In this document: positions 25,530-37,600 of the stretch, in pieces
Layout of the letters: each line of letters opens with the position of its first letter
How positions within the stretch are numbered: the first letter of the stretch is position 1
Assembly: GCA_035578155.1 (NCBI GenBank)
Contig: JAPWDM010000005.1
Coordinates: forward strand, 22,876,877 to 22,940,876
From: Brachynemurus nebulosus
Taxonomy: Eukaryota > Arthropoda > Insecta > Neuroptera > Myrmeleontidae
DNA length: 64,000 nt
Direction: 5' to 3'
Translations under genes and position numbers: made by a program
Notes under the pieces: model-generated
Seen by the model: the letters and a program-made list of their open reading frames with translations, nothing else
Database searches by the model: none
Told to the model about the DNA's origin: nothing

Positions 25530-25583
<54 letters not shown>
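25530..25583. repeat. (TA)n microsatellite
   Basis: About 27 uninterrupted TA units. Confidence 0.95.
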
Positions 25584-25586
<3 letters not shown>

Positions 25587-25827
25587 GTAGAGTTTAATTT
25601 CAAAAACCAGTATGCACTGTATTAGAATTATAGCGTCAAATTTTGATACAGTGTTAAAAATCGTTACTTTTTAATTTGCCAGTTTCAATAAAAATTGTTT
25701 CGAGCAAACTACTTCTTCGATTATTTTATTATTCACTTTTGTTTTTCGATTTTCTACGTATCCATATTTATCATTTAATTTTTATTAATATCAATTTCAT
25801 TATAATCTTGATTTAAAAAAAAAAAAA

Positions 25828-26765
25828 AAACGCCGTGAGTAGCGGGGCCCGATCACGGAAGTCGAATTTTTCCCTTCATCTTCGGTATTGAATGTCTACA
25901 AGCGAAATGTGATTGAAAGTCTACAAGCAATTTGTCATTTTGGTCGTTTCAAAACTGATGATGAGTGTCCGGCTGATTGGGACTTTAAAAAAAGATTTTA
26001 AGTCTTTAAGGGCTGAATTCAGTAAATTTCAATTTGGTGCCAATAGCAGTTAGCAGAAAAAAAGCCAACATAGTTCGTACGAGGGCATTCCTACCCATGC
26101 TTAACCGCCAATTGCCTTTGTGTTTTATTTTTAAATATTAAAAAAGGACCTTAAATAGTAAACTGGAAGGCCTTTATAAAGGTATTTTTTCTTTCCAAAA
26201 AAATCCAAAATTTCTATCTTATAAATAAAAATCCAAAATTCCTGCTTTATAAATAAACATTAACTTTAATAACATTTTTAAATTACTTAATATGTATGTA
26301 TTGCTTTGTTGTATAAAAGTAAGTTCATTTTTTTTAAATTTTTAAATTTACTATTCGCCTACTTGTCTTATAGTATAAATATAAAGAATTTTAAACACAT
26401 TTAACAATACCATTGAATTCCGATGTAAAAATGGGAGAAACAGGGGGGGAAGTAATGTGGAATTCCTAAAAGGCACTAACTGGATAGTAACTCAATACAT
26501 GTACAAAATTTCAGCCCTCTACGTTGACTCAGAGTCTCTAGGCGTGTTAGAAAAAAGGCAAAAAAATCAAGGAAATATTGGCATAAAAATCGTGGGGGTA
26601 ATATATATATAATATATATATATAAGACATTTTTCTTTTCTACATAATCATGTTCTACGGGTCCGAAAACGGATAGCGCCCCTACTCTCGCCGTTCTTAT
26701 CGTATAGGCTGTATAAGTCTAATTTGTTGAAAATCTAATCAGTTGAAAAATTCGACTAAAAATGT
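25828..26765 (-). repeat. Long interspersed repeat, deleted copy (reverse)
   Basis: The reverse complement follows 18478-20135 closely, from AAATTAGACTTATACAGCCT through GGGGCGCTATCCGTTTTCGG to GCCCCGCTACTCACGGCG. It jumps from the TA tract straight to ACCCCCACGATTTTTATGCC, so roughly 700 bp including most of the tandem array is absent. At its lower-coordinate edge lies a run of about 16 A. Confidence 0.75.
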
Positions 26766-26829
26766 GTATGACTATATAAAATATTATAAAACATTAAAAT
26801 ACCTAAATATAAAAAATTATACAAGGCTA

Positions 26830-27060
26830 CTTATATTTTATTTTTATCATTTTCATAGATGCATATGTGAACATTTACTGAAATTAGAGATAGATTAAAA
26901 AGAGAAAATGTCTTAGAAAAAGTATAGTATTCCACTCGCGTCTATTGGCTGTTACTCACCAAAGTGACACTCGTCTCGTAAACTTGGCTCATGTCGAAAT
27001 TGCATCTTCGTGAGTAAAAACCATCATTACCCGCTCATTGAATAACATACCTTTTTTTTT
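26830..27060 (+). repeat. Interspersed repeat with TTCGTGAGTAA, copy 1
   Basis: The order GAAATTAGAGATAGATTAAA ... ATTCCACTCGCGT ... GGCTGTTACTCAC ... GACACTCG ... GCATCTTCGTGAGTAA ... TTGAATAACATACC is shared with 43985-44252. CpG content is higher than in the flanks. No coding capacity. Confidence 0.7.
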
Positions 27061-27807
27061 TAATAACAAAAGGAAAAGCTTATTTGACACTAACAAAAAA
27101 ATTTAAAAGTGAATTTTAACCCGTTTTTTATAATAAGTCAAGAGGCATACGATATTGTTAACACTTTATTTTCGAAAAATTTAAACAAACTGGTATTTGA
27201 AATCAAACTCTACAAATCCATCAATATAATATGTATACGTATAATTTAATTAATTATCAATTTTAATTTATTAATTTTACAAAATGTTCTCAAATTATCA
27301 AGCAATTCAATTTAAAACATAGGTACATATAAACATATTTCATCATTAAGTGTGCTTGAAAGCTGTAAATTTTATACAGATATGTGTAATTAGTCAAAAC
27401 TTCCAATATTTTACTTTGGATTAATACGTAAGGTATCGTTCTCTAAACTGATCGCAAACTAAGAGAAAATAATATTTTATTAAACAAGACAAAAATAGAC
27501 AATTTTTCTGCTGAGGCAAAAACCAGCAAAAACAGTAAAATTACTTTTCTCTTTATTAAATATATACCACGTGAGTTTTTTGAGACTTGCCATTTCTATT
27601 ACAACCAAATTGTTATAATAGAAATGGTAATGGAAAAGGTTCTTTTCTTGGATGTAATGGAAATGTAACCAAGAAAAACACTGTCGGTTGAAGTAGCCTC
27701 AAGTACATATGCATATTTTTACCATCTAACTGATAAATTAAAGAAAAATTAAAAAATTAAACTTGGGGAAAAAATTTTTTTTGCTCATTTATGTTGTTAA
27801 TTAATGC

Positions 27808-28022
27808 ATTAGATCAGTTTTATCGAAAAATTAATATATAGTCAAATTTAAAAATCTATAAGTTTGTATCATAGTTCGAAAACCATAAGAGCTATAAAGC
27901 TCTTGACTATAGCAATCGGTTGCCCCCGTCAATATCTACAATTCTTATTTGAACAATTTTTCGATTAAATCAGCGGTTTGGCTGTAATAAAAATGGCAAC
28001 TCTCGAAAAACTCACACAGTAT
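27808..28022. repeat. Interspersed repeat, copy 2 of the 10036 family
   Basis: GATCAGTTTTATCGAAAAAT ... CGAAAACCATAAGAGCTATA ... AAATCAGCGGTTTGGC ... CTCTCGAAAAACTCA matches 10036-10255. Confidence 0.7.
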
Positions 28023-28055
28023 ATTATTTCTGCCCTAATTAACATTATTTTATGT

Positions 28056-28772
28056 ATACAGAGTGTTAGTGAATAAGTGCGAAAGATTTTAATGGGTAAT
28101 TGATGAGATTTTATTATGTAAAAAAGTTTATATAAACCCAGGTCCGAAAACGCTTAGTTTCCAAGATACAAAGTGTTCAGTTTCTTGTTTTTTAAAAATA
28201 TATTTCTGTATTAGATTAAAAACAAATTATGTGGTCATACTGTACAAGTGAAGCGTCTTCGCCTTTTTATTGGCAAGACTTTTTCATAAAATTACCTCAG
28301 CAGTTAATACGAGAACCTAAACCGGTTTTGTGGTAAGAACAGTAACTGAAAATTATTTTTTATCTTGAAAACGGCTACATGGACGACAAAATACTAAGAG
28401 GTCATTTTTATCAACAATTTATAGAACATTTAAAAAAACATTTTCGAATTGTAAAGTCATTGGTGTGCCTTTTTTCCTTCAAAAATATATCATCATTTGG
28501 CCGTACGGACGCCACTGGTTTGAGTCGAAATATTCTGTCTACTTCAAAATAGGGGTATTTATCCTGTCGTAGCGTGCCCCAAATTTTGTGTGAATATCTG
28601 AAAACGTTCTTGAAATATTTAAGAAAATATTTAGAAAAGACGAGAAACTGAACACTCTGTATCTTGGAAACAAAGCGTTTTCGGACATGGGTTTATATAA
28701 ACTTTTTTACATAAAAAAACCTCAAAAATCACCCATTAAAATATTTCGCACTTATTCACTAACACCTTGTAT
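28056..28772. mobile_element. Long-TIR element (arms about 125 bp)
   Basis: The left arm begins TACAGAGTGTTAGTGAATAA and runs through AAAAAGTTTATATAAACCC and GTTTCCAAGATACA. The right arm is its inverse, ending CTTATTCACTAACACC. A TA lies at each outer edge. The centre (about 465 bp) has no significant open frame. Tc1/mariner-like by the TA site, but the family is not certain. Confidence 0.75.
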
Positions 28773-28813
28773 ATAACGCCACACTGTTTTCATCATTTTC
28801 ATATTCCCTTCGC

Positions 28814-29490
28814 CCAGAGGCGTAGTTACAATTTAGCGCTAATTAGACTTAAACGCCTTTACTTCAAAAATTCTTCTTTTTTTCGCAAAAATAAGATTGG
28901 TGGGCAAAAAAAAGACGAAACTTCCAGTTTTATTTCTTTTTTTCGCAAGAAATACCGCCTACAGGCAAAGAAAAGAAGAAAAAGCAGTTTCCAAATTTAT
29001 TCCACAGGCTACAACATAAAAAACCACTTCCCAATAAAGAACTATTTTTCGTCTTTAAAAACCAAATTTGGTCGACTTTTACCCGTAACCCAAAAAGGCA
29101 AGTCGAGGCTCTTTTTCATCCAGTTCTTCTATTGCCATTGAGCGGAAATGAAAAATAATATGATGTAAACATTTTTGAGCCGAAAAATAAAAATATCGTC
29201 CCCGCTTCTTTATTTCCCTACTATATTTTCTGGAAAATCACTACGGCTGGAAAATGGTCACTACCCCTATAAATCAATTCAGATATAAAAAAAATCATCC
29301 GTATATATATAGTTCAGTGGACAAATTCATCCGATCTTCTGAAAAGATAACGTCTTGTTTTTAACTTGAGAAAAAATGATTTTTACCAATACTTACACAC
29401 TCGATGGTCCAATCGACACACGGACACACCTCTATATTAAAGTGCCCAAAAAAAATAATTAGAATGATGGCGTTTTAGTTACGTCCGTGG
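28814..29490. mobile_element. Possible hAT-like element
   Basis: CAGAGGCGTAGTTAC at the left and TAGTTACGTCCGTGG at the right (inverse CCACGGACGTAACTA) resemble paired hAT ends. No 8-bp duplication was found. A 124-codon open frame inside is Lys/Ser/Phe-rich and looks incidental. Confidence 0.35.
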
Positions 29491-30249
29491 ATCGTTAGTT
29501 CACGTTTTGTTTGTAGGGTTCCGAAGAATGTTCCTATATTTATCACATCCTTTTGATTCCTACACCTTTCAGCCTTTGATTTTGCATGTAGATATACACA
29601 GATGTCGATCTGAATTTATACATATGCAGCAAAAACTATTTTTTTTTTTTAAATTTATTAATCTGAAGGTATCTCTTGTATTGAAAAGTGGAAATCTCGT
29701 TAGAAAGGACTCTTAAATTGAAATTGAGGTTCTTTTTACTTTTTTTTTAATTTTTAAGCCTCTTCTGTGAGGTATTACGCTTTATAGTGAAGTTACTGTT
29801 GCCCCCCTCTGCAAATTCTCAACCGTGATTTTAAGAAATTTAACAAAAATGCAGGTACTAGCATTTGCTAAGAACACTCAATTAAAATTATTTCAGTTAT
29901 GTCCTTTCAAAAGGAACTTGAAAGTAATAAAAATGATTTCGTATTATAGAACACTTCCAAATTTCCCAAATAATATCTAACAATGAAACGTAATAGATTT
30001 CAAATTTTTAACAGGTGTTCCAATTATTATATATTAATGTTATAATGTTAAAATGCAAATGTTTTTACCATTTGTACTAGACATTCGTTGGTAAACTTAG
30101 GTATTGTTAAAATAACCTAACTTTACCAAACCTATACTAACCATTATTTAAAAGAATTATTCTGTAATGCGCGAATAAATAAATGTGAAAATTATTTCTA
30201 AATACTTATGAAGTTATGAGATTATATAATTTTTCATATTATATAACAT

Positions 30250-30456
30250 TATAGGTGAAATTAACTAGACTTGGTCTGACGTCATTAAACAAATGCAACA
30301 AATTACGTAATCAAAATTAAACGTACTAAAATTTTCTGCCTCTTTTCCTTTTTGTTATTTTTATATTAGAGTAACAATAGTAATAGGAAATTGCACTTCT
30401 AATTTTATTTCATTTGTTAATAACGTCAGACCAACTTGAGATAATTTCACTTATAC
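30250..30456. mobile_element. Miniature element with TGACGTCA, copy 1
   Basis: The ends TATAGGTGAAATTAACTAGA and, inverted, TATAAGTGAAATTATCTCAA, then GGTCTGACGTCATTA versus GGTCTGACGTTATTA. A second copy is at 55959-56155. The body shares TTTTTGTTATTTTTATATTA and TTTCATTTGTTAAT with it. Confidence 0.75.
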
Positions 30457-30871
30457 CTACCTAAATTTTATAGCTTTTGAAATATTAACTAAAGTTCACA
30501 CCCTTTTTGGAAACAGGAATGTACCATAAAAAACGGAAGAAAATTTAATGATTTAAAGAAATGGTGGCCGGTAATATAAGAAAAATTTATAGAACACTAG
30601 TAGTTTGTTAAAAATAAATTGTCACTCAAAGAAAATGCGCTAGATATTATAAGCTATGAAATTTTAATTTTTTTAACACAGAGTGTGGTACGATAAAGTT
30701 CAGTAGGTAAAATTAGAGGGTTTTACAGTAGAAGAATACAATATTGTTTTCTAACAGCAATTTCATAATTTTTTTGGCGGAACACAGTTTGAGAAACGTT
30801 GTACTAAGAATTATTTCCAATAACTTGAGTTGATAACTTTAAAAGTTGTAGAGCATCAAATTGTCACGTAA

Positions 30872-31381
30872 AGGGCCTTTTAGACGGTCATATCAGTTCT
30901 CAGTTCAATTTCAGTTTCAGTCAAACTGTCAGTTTTTCCTACGTGTAAAAACTAAAATCTGAAAGGTGAACTGAAACGGAGACTGAGAACTGACAGGATG
31001 GATAGACCTATTTGTTTTATTTCAGTTCTTAAAATTCCTATGTGTAAACAAGCGTAAATAATTCAACCAATCACATGGTTCTAAGCGAAGTTCCTTCATT
31101 AAATTTATATGTGACAATGAATTTCTTTTAAGAAACCAAGCTTTACTCCACTGGCTTCTTTTCTTCCGCTCTTTCTTCAGCACCAAAGCTAACGCTATTG
31201 CAGAGAAATAGTCTTCATCCATGAGTTATTATATTAGCACTTTTAAACTAGTATAAGAATATAAGTTGAAGACTTTTAAAGCGAAACACTTTGTTTAGGG
31301 CAACTCACATTATACAAAGAACTGAAACAAAACGAGAACGGAAACTGAAACTGAACTGATATGACTGTCTAAAAGGCCCTT
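30872..31381. mobile_element. PIF/Harbinger element with TAA duplication
   Basis: The ends AGGGCCTTTTAGACGGTCAT and, inverted, AAGGGCCTTTTAGACAGTC are flanked by TAA (30869-30871 and 31382-31384). This is the 3-bp TWA-type duplication of PIF/Harbinger. Subterminal CAGTTTCAGTTT-like words occur at both ends. It contains a fragment of Harbinger transposase N-terminus, which fits the classification. Confidence 0.85.
31022..31222 (-). pseudogene. Harbinger transposase N-terminal fragment
   Basis: A 66-codon open stretch starts MDEDYFSAIALALVL. It continues with the basic KKERKKRSQWSKAWFLKR segment and LMKELRLEPCDWLNYLR. That order (basic run, W-x2-x-W-L-x-R, then LxxELRxE ... NYLR) is the conserved start of HARBI1-like nucleases. 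The DDE catalytic core is absent, since the element ends soon after, so it cannot encode an active enzyme. Confidence 0.75.
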
Positions 31382-31384
31382 TAA

Positions 31385-32275
31385 GGGGAGATTTACTCGA
31401 GAGTCCTTAAAAATTATGTATTTTTCTAGAATTTTTTTCTCAAGAACGGAAGTAAATATCAATTTCAAATACACATATTTATTAAGTATTAAACTCTACA
31501 AAGAAAATTTTTCAAGGAAAAATATAAAAAATTGTCCATTTTATAGATAGTGCAGTGTGACGATCCGAAAATCCAATGCCTTGTTGGCGGACATCCTAGC
31601 GCCGGTAATAAACCACCGAAATCCAAAAACAAAAAAAGATTTATAAGATATATGAAGAGTATCGGCACCTCTATCTATAGTATCAATAAATTGCTGAAAG
31701 AAAAAAAAAAATGGCGGATGTGTGAACTTTTGATTACGATTTTTGTCTTATTTTTCGCTCTTTAAAGTAAATTTAAAAATAAAGAAATATTGAAAGTGTA
31801 TCGGACTTAGGTAGAGGTGCCGAAGAATTGAATTATCTTTAAAATAAAAAATTAAAAAACAGGATACATCGAATAGTTTTTGAGTTATCGTGTCCGCCAG
31901 TTCCAAAAATGTAGTTCCGAGATATTATAAAATATATATAAAGAAACGTATTTTCAAAATTTTATATTTAATACTCATTATTGCGTGAACTACGTTTTTT
32001 GAATTTTCTTTATAGAAAGCTGGATTCGGTTAATGTGCAAGAATCTTGTTTTTAAATTATTTTCAGTAAAATCACTTTGGGAACATATTCTACACATAAT
32101 TTGTTATCGATTTCGCCAAAAAAAAGTCGATTTTTTTTTTATCAAATCTCAAGTAAACCTTCCCTTAAATTACTTTCAGCAAAATCACTTTGGGAACATA
32201 TTCTACATATAATTAGCTACCAATTTCTGGAAAAAAAAATCGATTTTTTCTAAGGACTCTCAAGTAAACCTCCCT
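31385..32275. mobile_element. TIR element with duplicated right end
   Basis: It begins GGGGAGATTTACTCGAGAGT. Its right end, inverted, reads AGGGAGGTTTACTTGAGAGT. TTAA borders both sides. The right subterminal module (about 118 bp, with AAAATCACTTTGGGAACATA and CTCAAGTAAACC) is present twice in tandem (about 32050-32165 and 32166-32275). It abuts the Harbinger element at 31381-31384 and ends a few hundred bases upstream of the VGLL4 start. A 71-codon open frame at 31550 matches nothing known. Confidence 0.65.
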
Positions 32276-32336
32276 TTAATGAGCCTCCCATTTAAAATAA
32301 ATAAACCATAGAATATTTTATCTGGCAAGCTTTGAA

Positions 32337-32405
32337 AAAGTAACCAGCGAGGAACCCGCACTCATTGCGTGTCCTGCACGCACTTACCAAATATTTTTCG
32401 TTTTT
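32337..32405 (+). repeat. Short repeat upstream of VGLL4 exon 1
   Basis: GTAACCAGCGAGGAACCC ... CATTGCGTGTCC ... CACGCACTTACCAA parallels 42218-42285 (GTAACCACTGAGGAGCCC ... AACGCGTGTCC ... CAGGCACTTGACCAA). A weaker match is at 50480-50520. Confidence 0.5.
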
Positions 32406-32409
32406 TTGA

Positions 32410-32786
32410 GTGGCACCGAGCAAGAAGTCAATTTTCGATTTTTATACCTGAAGTTGTAAACACGCGCTTATGAATGAACCATCGCAAGCAACCACATCCT
32501 CCACCAAAAAACAGAGACGAGAATCGAACATCATCGTCATCTAATTTATATCTGTGTACACCGTCCACGGGAACACCGCACCGGTCCAATCCAATCCGCG
32601 CTAATACGTACGTAACTCGCCATACGATACATCACTATACCTATATAAAGATACATACCGATAAACACTGATTGATTATTGGTTGTAACACTCGGGCCGT
32701 GCCGGTTAAAAATTTTCATTTAAATGTGGTGTTGAGTGTTGTGGTTAAAAAGAAATAAAATAAAACATTTTTTTGCCCAAAGTGAT
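32410..32786 (+). promoter_or_regulatory. Likely promoter and 5' leader of VGLL4/Tgi
   Basis: This stretch is less AT-rich and more CpG-containing than its surroundings. A TATATAAAG box lies at 32642-32650, which would place a start near 32670-32680 and a leader of about 110 bases. In the VGLL4 frame a TGA at 32733-32735 precedes the first ATG, so this leader is untranslated. An open frame at 32474-32671 has a random-looking composition. VGLL4 genes often use several first exons, so this may be one of several promoters. Confidence 0.4.
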
Positions 32787-33015
32787 ATGGAATATTTTCC
32801 ATCCCAGTACTTGGATGTGCGTGGTATCGATGAATTGTTATTAATTAGTGCGTTGCATATTGAACATCATCAGTCACAAACGTTTGGTAGTGGATTTTAT
32901 CAGTCGCGAAAAATTATGCCTTCCGAAATGAATCATGATCGACATTCATTGATCGCTGCTGATAGGGATCAGTCGTCGAAACAGTATTCGCTGTGGCAAC
33001 CGTGGATTTCTTCGG
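32787..33015 (+). CDS. Tgi: VGLL4/Tgi coding exon 1
   Basis: It encodes residues 1-76 plus one base. The ATG has G at -3 and +4 and is the first ATG after an in-frame TGA. The donor is G|GTACGT at 33016. The product starts MEYFPSQYLDVRGIDELLL and ends WQPWISS, with no domain I recognise. Its assignment rests on phase match (final G plus AT gives Asp), location and a good donor, so it is less certain than exons 2 and 3. An alternative N-terminus could come from an upstream first exon. Confidence 0.72.
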
Positions 33016-34085
33016 GTACGTTTATTTCTTCCCCACTTTACACGAGAGGTTTGTATTGTTTCGAATAAATTTGTGTTTATCTAACGAAAATTCGCAAGAA
33101 CGTAACGGCGAAACTAGTGTTTTTGTCAGTTGACCGATCTTTGAGTTGAATTACTTTTAGGCGACAAATATGAGTTGTAGAAAACACATATTTATTTAGA
33201 AAAATATAAAACTTGAGTGCAGTACCAATTTAACGAATGGAATAATCATATCGTATCATTTAATATTCTGTTACTATGGTTTTAAAATTAGTCCAATTTA
33301 TTAATAAAAACTTTCGTTCCATTTTCTTCTGTGTTTATCTTATCAATGAAATTACCAATAAAATGTATCGTAACGTTTTTTGGGGGTTGAAAAATCATTT
33401 ACAGTCTCTTCTCGATTATCCGGGGACGGTTGGACACGCGTCAAATGGTTCTACGGAAATCTATTCTTCAAAAGGGAAAACTGTCAATGAAATAAACTGT
33501 CCTTACAAACTTCTTTATTGTAAATATTTTTCGAGATTTCGTAGTATAATAACGAAATCCTTATAAATTCGTCATATCTGTTATCGCATTTAGTGGTCTA
33601 TCTACACTTGATTACTTCTAAATAAGCAGTGTCGAACCTTACACAGTTTAATAGACATGATGTCATTTTTTTTAAATTGTTACTGATTCTTTAAAATTTA
33701 TGTAGAAATTAAAAAGTAAAATGTTCATGTAATCAAATTACTCACAAATTAAAGGCTAAATTTAACATTAAATAAAAGCAAGAAATATTTTATTACAAGA
33801 ATTGTGAAAAATTCTAGCTACTGACTACGAAATCCTGACTTACTGCGTGTTTAATTTACGTACTAGGTAAATTTTTTGTTAAAGAATCATGTTCGATTCA
33901 TGAACAAATTGTTCAGTATTCAAAATATACACGTAAAGTTTTTACAGTTTAATTTTTTAGCGAATTTCCAGAAAGGATTCTGGAAATTCAGCTATTATGG
34001 TGTTAGCCATAGTCGAAGTTCAGCCCGAAAATATGGCAGAAATTTGTTTTGAGGTCCCTAGAGCCCAAAAATAACATTCACTAAA

Positions 34086-34163
<78 letters not shown>

Positions 34164-34549
34164 TTATGTATTTATGTATCAGCACGATAGCGCTTCAGGA
34201 AAAACTGCTAGTTTTACGAAATTTGGTGACAACGTTGGAAGTCCAAAAATCTTGGATGAGTTCTTCAGCCAAAAACGTCGGAGCTCAAGAACATGGTTTT
34301 TTGAGCATTTTTCGTGAAAATGAGTTTTTGGCCAAAATTTGCTATAATTTAAAAGTTTTTGTCAAATTTTTTTACACCATTGCAAAGACGGGAAAAAATG
34401 ACATAAAAAAGGTTTTGGAACTATTATTCTAGGTTAGCTAGTTTTTGAGAAAATAAGAAAAAAAAAGTCAATTTATTTTCTATAATTTTAGTGTGTTTAC
34501 AACTATGTTGTATGTGTATAATCATATAATGTGTATGTATGTATATAAC

Positions 34550-34630
<81 letters not shown>

Positions 34631-37600
34631 GTGTGTCCGCGCGATAATTCTCGAACGAAATGTCTTACGTTTATGAAATTTGGTGAAAATATTGGAAGTC
34701 CCAAACCGTTGGACGAGTTCGTTAACCAGACACGTCCGATGCCTGGAACATGTCTTTTTTAGCAATTTTCGTGAAAAAAATTAACTTTTTGCCAAACTTT
34801 TCTCTTATTCAAAAATTTTTGTAAAATTTTTTTACACTATTGGAAAGAGGAGAAAAAATCACATAAAAAAGGTCTTCAAACTATTATGCTATGTCAACTA
34901 GTTTCCAAGAAAAACTAACTTTTATAAACGGAAATTCGCTATGTTATGCAGGATGCTGCGACAGGGGTATTTTGATTTTAGATTAACCATGATTTTGATT
35001 TATCCGTATTTGTTTTTCCCACACTTACTCTGGATAATCGGGAATTTACTGTATCTCTCTTTTTTTTTAAAAAAAAGGAGAAAACTGCAAATATTTTCTT
35101 ATGGGACTTAAGGTAATTGGTCGATAAAACGATTTTTTCAAAGGAATTTAACGAAACTTCTCTAGATATTTATTTAATCCAATACCAATAATACGAGCCC
35201 TTACAGAAAAAAAATTGACCACCCCAATTTTGAGAAAAACAATTTCAAAGTTTTGTAATTTTAACACGGGCTCTTATGGGAAAACTCTATTTTTTTTTTT
35301 TTTTTTTTGAATAAAATGAAAACATGTCAAAGGAATTTAATAAAAATTTAATATGTTATTTAATACAAAATTACAAACCATATTTAATAAGAAATAAAAG
35401 TTATTAACCACGCCGTTTTTGAAATATAATTTAAAAACATCATTTTACAACGTTTTTACAACGCTTTTTCAACAATTCTTTTAAATTGCTACGACATAAG
35501 CGCGCGGAAATTCAACAAAAAACAAGTAGTATACTAATATAATAACTGAAGAATATTAATAAATTATTTAATTTTTCATAAAGGAAAATTTTTTTGCTGA
35601 GATATACTTTTGTACCTGACTATCTCAGAGCAACTACGTTAATACACATAAGTTAAATTTTGTAAAGTAATTAATTGTTGCATTAATTTTGGGGTAATTG
35701 GGGTGCTTTATTTCTGTACGGATATTTCTTGAGGTTCATTTAAAAACTAAGATCATTAAGAGTGATAATATATGGATAAAAAAGTTGTTTTTAAAATTAA
35801 TTCACATTTTTTTTAACTTTGAATTTTATTTGCTTTTGCCCAAATTTTTTGCGATATGAAATTTTGTTTATTGGTTAGTGATACATACCTCTTCTTGAGT
35901 TTGATCCTAAAACTACGATAGTGAAACCTCTCAAAAAAAAACAACATTAAAGAAAATGTATATAAGGATAAAAACCTTGATATTTGAATTTATATTCAGA
36001 AAAGTTTAAATGATTGGACGTCTACTGTAAATAATAATAATAATATGTGACTAATTGAAATCATTAACGTAATTTCGTTAGTATTTAAATAAATGATTAT
36101 AAAATTGTTCTATCCAATAATAGGTATTATTTATTCAAAAAAAGGGTCAGTAATTTCGCCCTGAGATGAGAATCGAAGACTTTCAAGAGTGGTCAAAACA
36201 ACGAAAACTTTTTAAGATTATTAAAATCAAATTTATGTAATAACATGTACAAATATATAATTTTGATAAATTTTTACTAAACGGACTACTTAAAATCAAC
36301 TGCCGCTATTATACAATTTTATTTATTTTATTATTTTTTTCCAAAAAAAAAAACGTTTTTAAATTGTTCAAAAATATTCTTTTCCTTTGTCGGTTATGTT
36401 GGAGCCAACTACTCTTCTGGAGAGATGATATTCACAGGCCACAGTACGGTAGAGAAAGATTTGGATAGCTAAAAAAAAAAAAAATTTAAATTTCCTCAGG
36501 GCATTTTGTAAAAACAGATTCATTCATAATTTTTTTTGTTTTACCTCTTCGTAAAAGAGAGATGAAGCTAGTATAAAATTATTAAATAATTTTTGAAGTG
36601 TTTTAAAAATTTTTTTTTTGAAGTAATTATTGCAAAATTGGAATTCGGTTGGTTAACAGTCGTTTGGATGAAATTATATTTAATGATTTTTGAAACTTTT
36701 TCTAAATACTGGCGCCATAAATTAGTTCGGTTTGTTGAAATATTTACCGAAACTAAGATTAATGTTTGAAAATTTGCTCACTAAAAGGCTGATTCGTGTC
36801 GTCTAGTTCGAAATTTTGGTCGTACACTTACTTAACACATATTTTAAAAGTATCAAATTTGAGATCCCTATTTAATTTAGAGGCCGCTTATAACGTTACC
36901 TTCATACTTATGTACGATAATAAATAAATGGATATCAGTTAATTTTTTATTCCATATAAAAAATATAAAATTTTTATTCTACCAGTTTTTTTGGATACAG
37001 TACTACACAGTAAAATAATTTATGTTCTGCGTAAAAAAAAACTAGTGGTTAAAATCTTTATGTTAATTAAGTAACACAACCCTGCGTTAATGTAGCATTT
37101 CCTGTTTGTGTTAAATGAAAATATTAACACAAATTTCGATTTAACAGAATAAAAATGTTAACCTGTTTTGTACAACAAAGAAGTAACATAATATTTGTGT
37201 AGAGCAAAAGAATGTTTTAAGTAACTAAATTGGATTAGAATATGTGTCTACGAAAATATATATAATAAAAAATGGTTTTTTTTAACTGAATCTCTAACAA
37301 AATAACCTTGAAATGTAAGAAAATTGTTTCATTTTTAAACGTTTAATAAAACTATATTCATCAATAACTGAAAAAACTTACAATTTTTCGGTTTTGTTTA
37401 ATAATAAGAACTACTCTCATCTTTTTTATTATATATATTTTCGTAGATATATATGGACACAAGTAAGAATTGTTACAAAGAACTGACTTATTTTGCGTTC
37501 TTCGAGTCTCATTTATAGTAATATATGAACAAAATCGTTATAATTTTTGACGACTTTCAAATATCTTAAGCTTCAGTGGAATTAAATTATTGAATAAAAA

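Larger units (their letters stand above)
33402..35051. mobile_element. Tigger/pogo-like element with nested repeats
   Basis: The left end CAGTCTCTTCTCGATTATCC and the inverted right end CAGTAAATTCCCGATTATCC are bounded by TA on both sides (33400-33401, 35052-35053). TCGATTATCC near the end is typical of insect pogo/Tigger families. Two microsatellite-bearing repeats (33959-34440 and 34545-34975) lie within. Confidence 0.6.

Noticed and set aside
28767..29141. 124-codon open frame rich in Lys, Ser and Phe
   Set aside because: No recognisable domain, composition of AT-rich noncoding DNA, inside a probable element.
32474..32671. 65-codon open frame upstream of VGLL4 exon 1
   Set aside because: Pro/Thr/His-rich translation of the promoter region, out of frame with the gene, no homology recognised.
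33276..33566. 96-codon open frame in VGLL4 intron 1
   Set aside because: It overlaps the Tigger-like terminus and shows no conserved content.
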